DNA from: Basidiobolus meristosporus CBS 931.73
Lineage: Eukaryota > Basidiobolomycota > Basidiobolomycetes > Basidiobolales > Basidiobolaceae
Assembly (NCBI GenBank): GCA_002104905.1
Contig: MCFE01000216.1
Span: forward strand, 1-64,000
Direction of reading: 5' to 3'
DNA: 64,000 bases
The position numbers were made by a program, and so were the translations under genes. Below are positions 60,047-64,000 of this stretch, piece after piece. Under the pieces are notes generated by a model. The model was not told where the DNA came from and ran no database searches. It was given only the letters and a program-made list of their open reading frames with translations. Numbering within the stretch: the first letter of the stretch is position 1; each line of letters begins with the position of its first letter.

Positions 60047-60958
60047 ATGCCCGCCAACAAGACTATTGCTATCATCGGATGTGGTGCCGTCGGTGCTTCT
60101 TGTGCTTCCTCCATCATTCTCCGCAATGTTTCCTGCGAGTTGTTGATGGTCGACATCAACCAGAAGGTTGCTGAGGGACAAGCCCTCGATTTGGCCGACT
60201 CTCAATTCCTCTCCTCCACGAAGGTCAGAGTTGGTACCTACCAAGAGGCCGGTCAAGCCGACATCATCGTGATCACTGCTGGCGCCAATCAACGCCCAGG
60301 CGAGACCCGTCTCCAATTGATTGCCAAGAACTTCAACATCCTCAACAGTGTGATCACCAGCATGGCCCCCATCAAGCCCACTGCCAAGATCATGCTTGTT
60401 GCCAACCCTGTCGATGTCCTCACCCACATCGCCCAGAAGATCTCTGGCCTTCCCAAGAACCAAGTATTCGGGTCTGGTACCTTCCTTGACTCTGGCCGCC
60501 TTCGTCTTGAGCTCTCAAAGATCCTCGGGGTCAGTGAGCCAGCCATCCACTGCTACGCCATGGGTGAGCACGGAGATCATCAATTCGTTGCCTGGTCCTC
60601 CGCTCGCGTCGGTGGCGTTCCACTCCTTGACTATCCTCAGATGAAGGGAGTCGACCTCGACGCACTCTCTCATGGAGTATCCCGCAAGGCCTATGAGATT
60701 ATCGAGCGCAAGGGAGCTACCTACTATGGTATCGGTGCCTGTGTTGCCTCCCTCTGTGACACTGTTCTCCATGATCGTCGTGATATCCGATCTATCTCCT
60801 GCTACAACGAGAAGTATGACTCGTACGTCTCTATGCCAGCCGTTGTGGGATCGAATGGAGTGGAGAGCATCATTGACATCCAACTGAATGAAACCGAGCA
60901 AAAGAAGATGGATAATGCAGTTGCAGCAATGAAGTCGGTTCTTTCAGAGTGCAACTAG
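60047..60958 (+). CDS. LDH: L-lactate dehydrogenase, copy 7 (A/B mosaic)
   Basis: 303 intact residues, nearly identical to copy 6 (for example DIRSISCY for DIRPISCY) and divergent from it in orientation. Its first 130 bases equal subgroup A at synonymous sites; the rest alternates between groups. The leader ends AACAATTTCAACAAT and lacks the leader of copies 1-4, so it may be regulated differently. Confidence 0.93.
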   Translation: MPANKTIAIIGCGAVGASCASSIILRNVSCELLMVDINQKVAEGQALDLADSQFLSSTKVRVGTYQEAGQADIIVITAGANQRPGETRLQLIAKNFNILNSVITSMAPIKPTAKIMLVANPVDVLTHIAQKISGLPKNQVFGSGTFLDSGRLRLELSKILGVSEPAIHCYAMGEHGDHQFVAWSSARVGGVPLLDYPQMKGVDLDALSHGVSRKAYEIIERKGATYYGIGACVASLCDTVLHDRRDIRSISCYNEKYDSYVSMPAVVGSNGVESIIDIQLNETEQKKMDNAVAAMKSVLSECN

Positions 60959-61673
60959 ATAGTTACCCATACTTTCGTATTATATAATTCAAGTCCTACA
61001 TTTATAGATCTAATAAAACATCATTCAGTTGAATTAAACATTGGAGCCGGACTAAACTCGCAGGAAACACCGCCGATGGGTAAAATATAGGAGCGGGATT
61101 ATAAATAATTCAGTCGATGGAAAATACAAAAATTCCTCTCTGCATGGAAATTCAGCAACTTCCAGAATTCCGTATTATTAGACATGCTTCTGCACGAGAG
61201 GAAATTTAATTCATAAGCCCGCGCGCGCGGATCACTGGCGGCTGTATGGTTTCCTGAAATAATTACAATTAAAATCCATGTACAAGTCAAGCATGTTTGG
61301 TAGGATATTTTGCCTTCAGATTAAGCTGGAACGGGATATTGCAACATGCTCATTATGCATTCTGCTTTATATATGAGGACCATCGTTTTTGATTCTTGTA
61401 ATAGCTGGATTGATTTTACTACAACTTCGACCGACACCACAAGTGTTTGAGGCTTTACTTTATCTATTGACTGTTGGATACCATTATTTTTTGTTTTGGC
61501 TGGCGCCGCTTTCCAAATCTTCACTAGGTTTATGATCTGGTGATATTCCCTCGAAATCATATACAGATAGATTATAGTAGATTTGCGTCAAATCATATAT
61601 ATCATCCAGCATCCCGACATTACCAGCACTTTCAGCCCCTTCCAGTTTTTTCACTTCCTTCCCCACAAAAACC
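60959..61673. other. intergenic region between LDH-7 and CBM9-like copy 2
   Basis: No gene is supported. A short alternating CG run (CCCGCGCGCGCGG) at about 61219-61230 stands out in AT-rich sequence. An in-frame TATATATC near 61596 is a possible promoter of the next gene. Confidence 0.4.
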
Positions 61674-63068
61674 ATGAAAATCTCGAAATTGTTCAAAAAT
61701 CCTCTACTACTCCCGTTGTTTATCCAATTAGGCAACAATCTGATAAGCTATGCGTGCGAATGCCCTCTACCTACTCCCAAAACATATACAAGTTATCGAC
61801 GCTCTGGGACGATTGAAATCGATGGCAAGTTGGACGAAGAAGCTTGGGACAGAGCCCCTTGGACAGAAACATTTGGCAATGTCTTTGGAGAGGACGAACA
61901 ATTCCCTCGTCCTCCAGAAAACATTGAAACCAAAGTCAAGGTATCCTCGATATTGATATTCATTACCAACAATCTTAACCGACCATGCTAATCATGTTTA
62001 CACTAGTTGATTTGGGACGATCAATACTTGTATGTAGGTGCATTGTTATTGGATCCAGTGATCAGAGCATTGGAAAATGAAGCAGTATTAGGTGAAGGTG
62101 AGTATTATGACACTCATAACTTTCTGGATAGACTTATTAATTCCAAAGCAGTTTTTGACGACAACACTTTCCAGCTATACTTGGATCATGACAGGACAAA
62201 CCACAATTACAAGGTCATCCAGATGAATCCTAATGGTGTCTATAAATCTTCCATATACAACAAACCTCCTTCCGACGATGGGTATGAAAGTTGGTGGGAT
62301 TTAGGCCCAGACTTCGAATTCAAGATTTACACCCATGGCGAGGTAAATAACAAGGATTGGAAGCCTGTGGAAGACGGATACTGGTCAGTAGAAATGAAGA
62401 TTCCCCTCGATCGACTTTCGGCCAGAGTTTTCGATTCCCTCGGAATAAAAAAAAGAGCCGAAGAAACCTCAGCGATGCCAACATATATGGGGCTCAACTT
62501 TTTAAGGTAAATTATTGAGTCTTTCGCCTGCTTAAACGCTACTAAATAGGGCAACCTCCTTTACAGAACAGGGTTCCCACCTAAAGGAGTAGTGAACATC
62601 CAAGCACAGTCTACTACCGTGCAAAGCACGGTTTCGAGTTTCTTTTTGTTTGGGTTGGGTAACTTCAACACGTTGTTGAAGCGCCATGAAGTTGGGCCCA
62701 AGTACCAAACCTCCTGGTCACCGCTACACTCAAATGATATACATCATCCCGAACTTTGGGGACAAGTAATGTTCCGGAACACAACGAACACCTACAAGCC
62801 ATTTGTCCCGGATCAAAGTTATCCAACAAGATTTGCCCTGATGCAGATATACTACGGAGAAAAAGCATATGCCGCGACACACGACGGAGTGTACACAGAA
62901 AACTACCAGGATTTGGATATTGATGTGCAGCTAGTCGAGGATTGCATTGGGCCGCTTAAAATTCGAACATCGGATGACGGTGTCTCATACGAGGCATCTA
63001 TTAGATACCGAAAGCAAACAGGACATATACGAGAGGATAGATATCTCCATTTTACTGATAACCACTAA
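61674..63068 (+). CDS. secreted CBM9-like carbohydrate-binding protein, copy 2
   Basis: Four exons (61674-61940, 62007-62097, 62149-62506, 62567-63068) encode 405 residues. The N-terminus is a signal peptide with basic start and hydrophobic core (LLLPLFIQLG), followed by a Cys pair. The blocks of copy 1 recur in order: IEIDGKLDEEAWDRAPW, LIWDDQYLYVGALL, LYLDHDRTNHNYKVIQM, GYWSVEMKIPLDRL, HPELWGQVMF and RYRKQTGHI near the end. The second intron (51 bases) is in frame and free of stops, so retention would add 17 residues; it sits where copy 1 has its only intron. The ligand is unknown. Divergence from copy 1 points to an old duplication. Confidence 0.8.
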
Positions 63069-63435
63069 TCTTGAGGATCCACCCGTTTTCTTGACAAAAA
63101 TGCCTCTGTATTCATAGCTTAAACATTCTATCAGCATCCGGTCCGTATCCATGTGTGCTCAACGAGTATTGTTATGACCTGAAGTCGTAGCATACTGCTT
63201 TATTAACTCATTTCAAAAACTGAATATCCGATAAAATATCGCAGGCATTCCATGTCCCAACCACTTTTACTTTTAATTATACTTCTGGCCATTCAACTAG
63301 CGACTAATTGTGAATGCATTGTGTTAATGCTAAGCAGCTTTTGTGTAATAAATACTTGATGTAGTAGATATTGCTTTATTTTAATTTTACATGTATTGTA
63401 ATTACAAAACCTAGGAAACATAATATTCATATAAA
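63069..63435. other. short intergenic region, converging 3' ends
   Basis: Lies between the stop codons of the CBM9-like gene and the Hsp104-like gene. AT-rich with likely polyadenylation signals (AATAAA-like at about 63349); no gene. Confidence 0.4.
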
Positions 63436-64000
63436 TTACTCAAACATTGGTCCTTCTTTGAGTTCAAAGGTGAATTTGAATTGGTCGTTTTCTACTCCAA
63501 TATGAACAATCGCATGTTCCAGAAGTTGGCCGGAGAGCAGAGCACGGCTCAATTGTGTCACTAGATGCTTCTCAAGGAATCTACGCACTGGTCGAGCTCC
63601 ATACGTGGGGTCGTACGAGAGTCGGAGTACAAGGTCCGACGCTGCATCCGACATCACCAGATCTATGTCCTTGTCCACCAAACGCTTCGCAATGCGCTCC
63701 ACTTGGATCTTCACAATGTCACGTAGGTTGTCCTGTGACAGCGGCGAGAAGACGATGATGTCATCCAGTCGATTCAACAACTCTGGTCGGAAGTGTCCCT
63801 TCACCTGGTTCATCACAAGCTGCTTCGTTCCCTCGTCCAGCACGCCTGCATTCTCCGGATTCCCGAGTGTGTTCAGGATCAGCTCTTGACCGACATTCGA
63901 GGTGAGAATGATCACCGTGTTGCTGAAGTCCACCACCCTTCCTTGCCCATCAGTCAACCGGGCGTCATCCAACACCTCCAACAGCACATTCAGAACTTGT
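63436..64000 (-). CDS. HSP104: Hsp104/101 (ClpB-type) disaggregase, C-terminal part
   Basis: About 188 codons of the C-terminus; the gene continues past the right edge. LLEVLDDARLTDGQGRVVDF is the start of the visible AAA2 part, TVIILTSNVGQEL contains the sensor-1 region, FRPELLNRLDDIIVF holds the arginine finger, and YGARPVRRFLEKHL is sensor 2. The family threads aggregated proteins through a hexamer with Hsp70. The end FELKEGPMFE lacks the acidic tail of yeast Hsp104 and looks closer to plant Hsp101; the mitochondrial Hsp78 type is the alternative. Partial. Confidence 0.88.
   Translation of the reverse strand, partial: QVLNVLLEVLDDARLTDGQGRVVDFSNTVIILTSNVGQELILNTLGNPENAGVLDEGTKQLVMNQVKGHFRPELLNRLDDIIVFSPLSQDNLRDIVKIQVERIAKRLVDKDIDLVMSDAASDLVLRLSYDPTYGARPVRRFLEKHLVTQLSRALLSGQLLEHAIVHIGVENDQFKFTFELKEGPMFE

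Noticed and set aside
46984-60958. Malate dehydrogenase identity of the array
   Set aside because: The substrate loop has Gln before RPGETR, as in lactate dehydrogenases; MDH has Arg there.

Overview
The window looks like chromosomal DNA of an early-diverging fungus. The evidence is short (about 50-100 nt) GT-AG introns with tight exons, a Ppc89/Cep57-like spindle-pole protein, an Ase1/MAP65 bundler, MPC1, a Hsp104/101-type disaggregase, and bacterial-style NAD-dependent L-lactate dehydrogenases, which few fungi have. A zoopagomycete or entomophthoralean (for example Basidiobolus-like) is my guess and is not proven by the sequence.

Left part, 1 to about 30.7 kb: a nested graveyard of mobile elements with no intact host gene. 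It holds at least two Ty1/copia lineages (pol relics at 1.85-4.88, 5.16-8.54, 22.1-26.7, 27.2-28.4, 28.4-29.8 and 30.5-30.7 kb), a PIF/Harbinger-type DNA transposon (8801-15333) inserted in a copia LTR and internally duplicated in tandem, relics of CACTA/TNP2-type transposases on both strands (18.6-20.5; 21.8-22.1 plus 26.7-27.2 kb), and a two-copy decayed gene family of unknown function (1-1.3 and 17.05-18.6 kb). Target-site duplications let the nesting be read: Harbinger in LTR (ATT/ATT), copia-3 in CACTA (GTAAG/GTAAG), LTR in LTR (ATATT/ATACT).

Right part, 31.8-64 kb: a normal gene region with, in order, a ZIP9-like metal transporter (+), MPC1 (-), a Cep57/Ppc89-like protein (+), Ase1/PRC1/MAP65 (+), a secreted CBM9-like protein (-), mitochondrial L-threonine 3-dehydrogenase (+), seven L-lactate dehydrogenase copies interrupted by an HDHD2-like HAD phosphatase gene (-), a second CBM9-like gene (+), and the 3' end of a Hsp104/101 gene (-).

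The most striking host feature is the LDH array (47.0-61.0 kb): seven 303-codon intronless copies on strands - - + + - - +, two sequence subgroups, nearly identical blocks exchanged between copies, shared TATA-containing leaders, and one copy frameshifted in its substrate loop. It suggests recent amplification with gene conversion of a fermentative enzyme that reduces pyruvate to lactate. MPC1, which carries the same substrate into mitochondria, lies about 13 kb away; this proximity may be chance.
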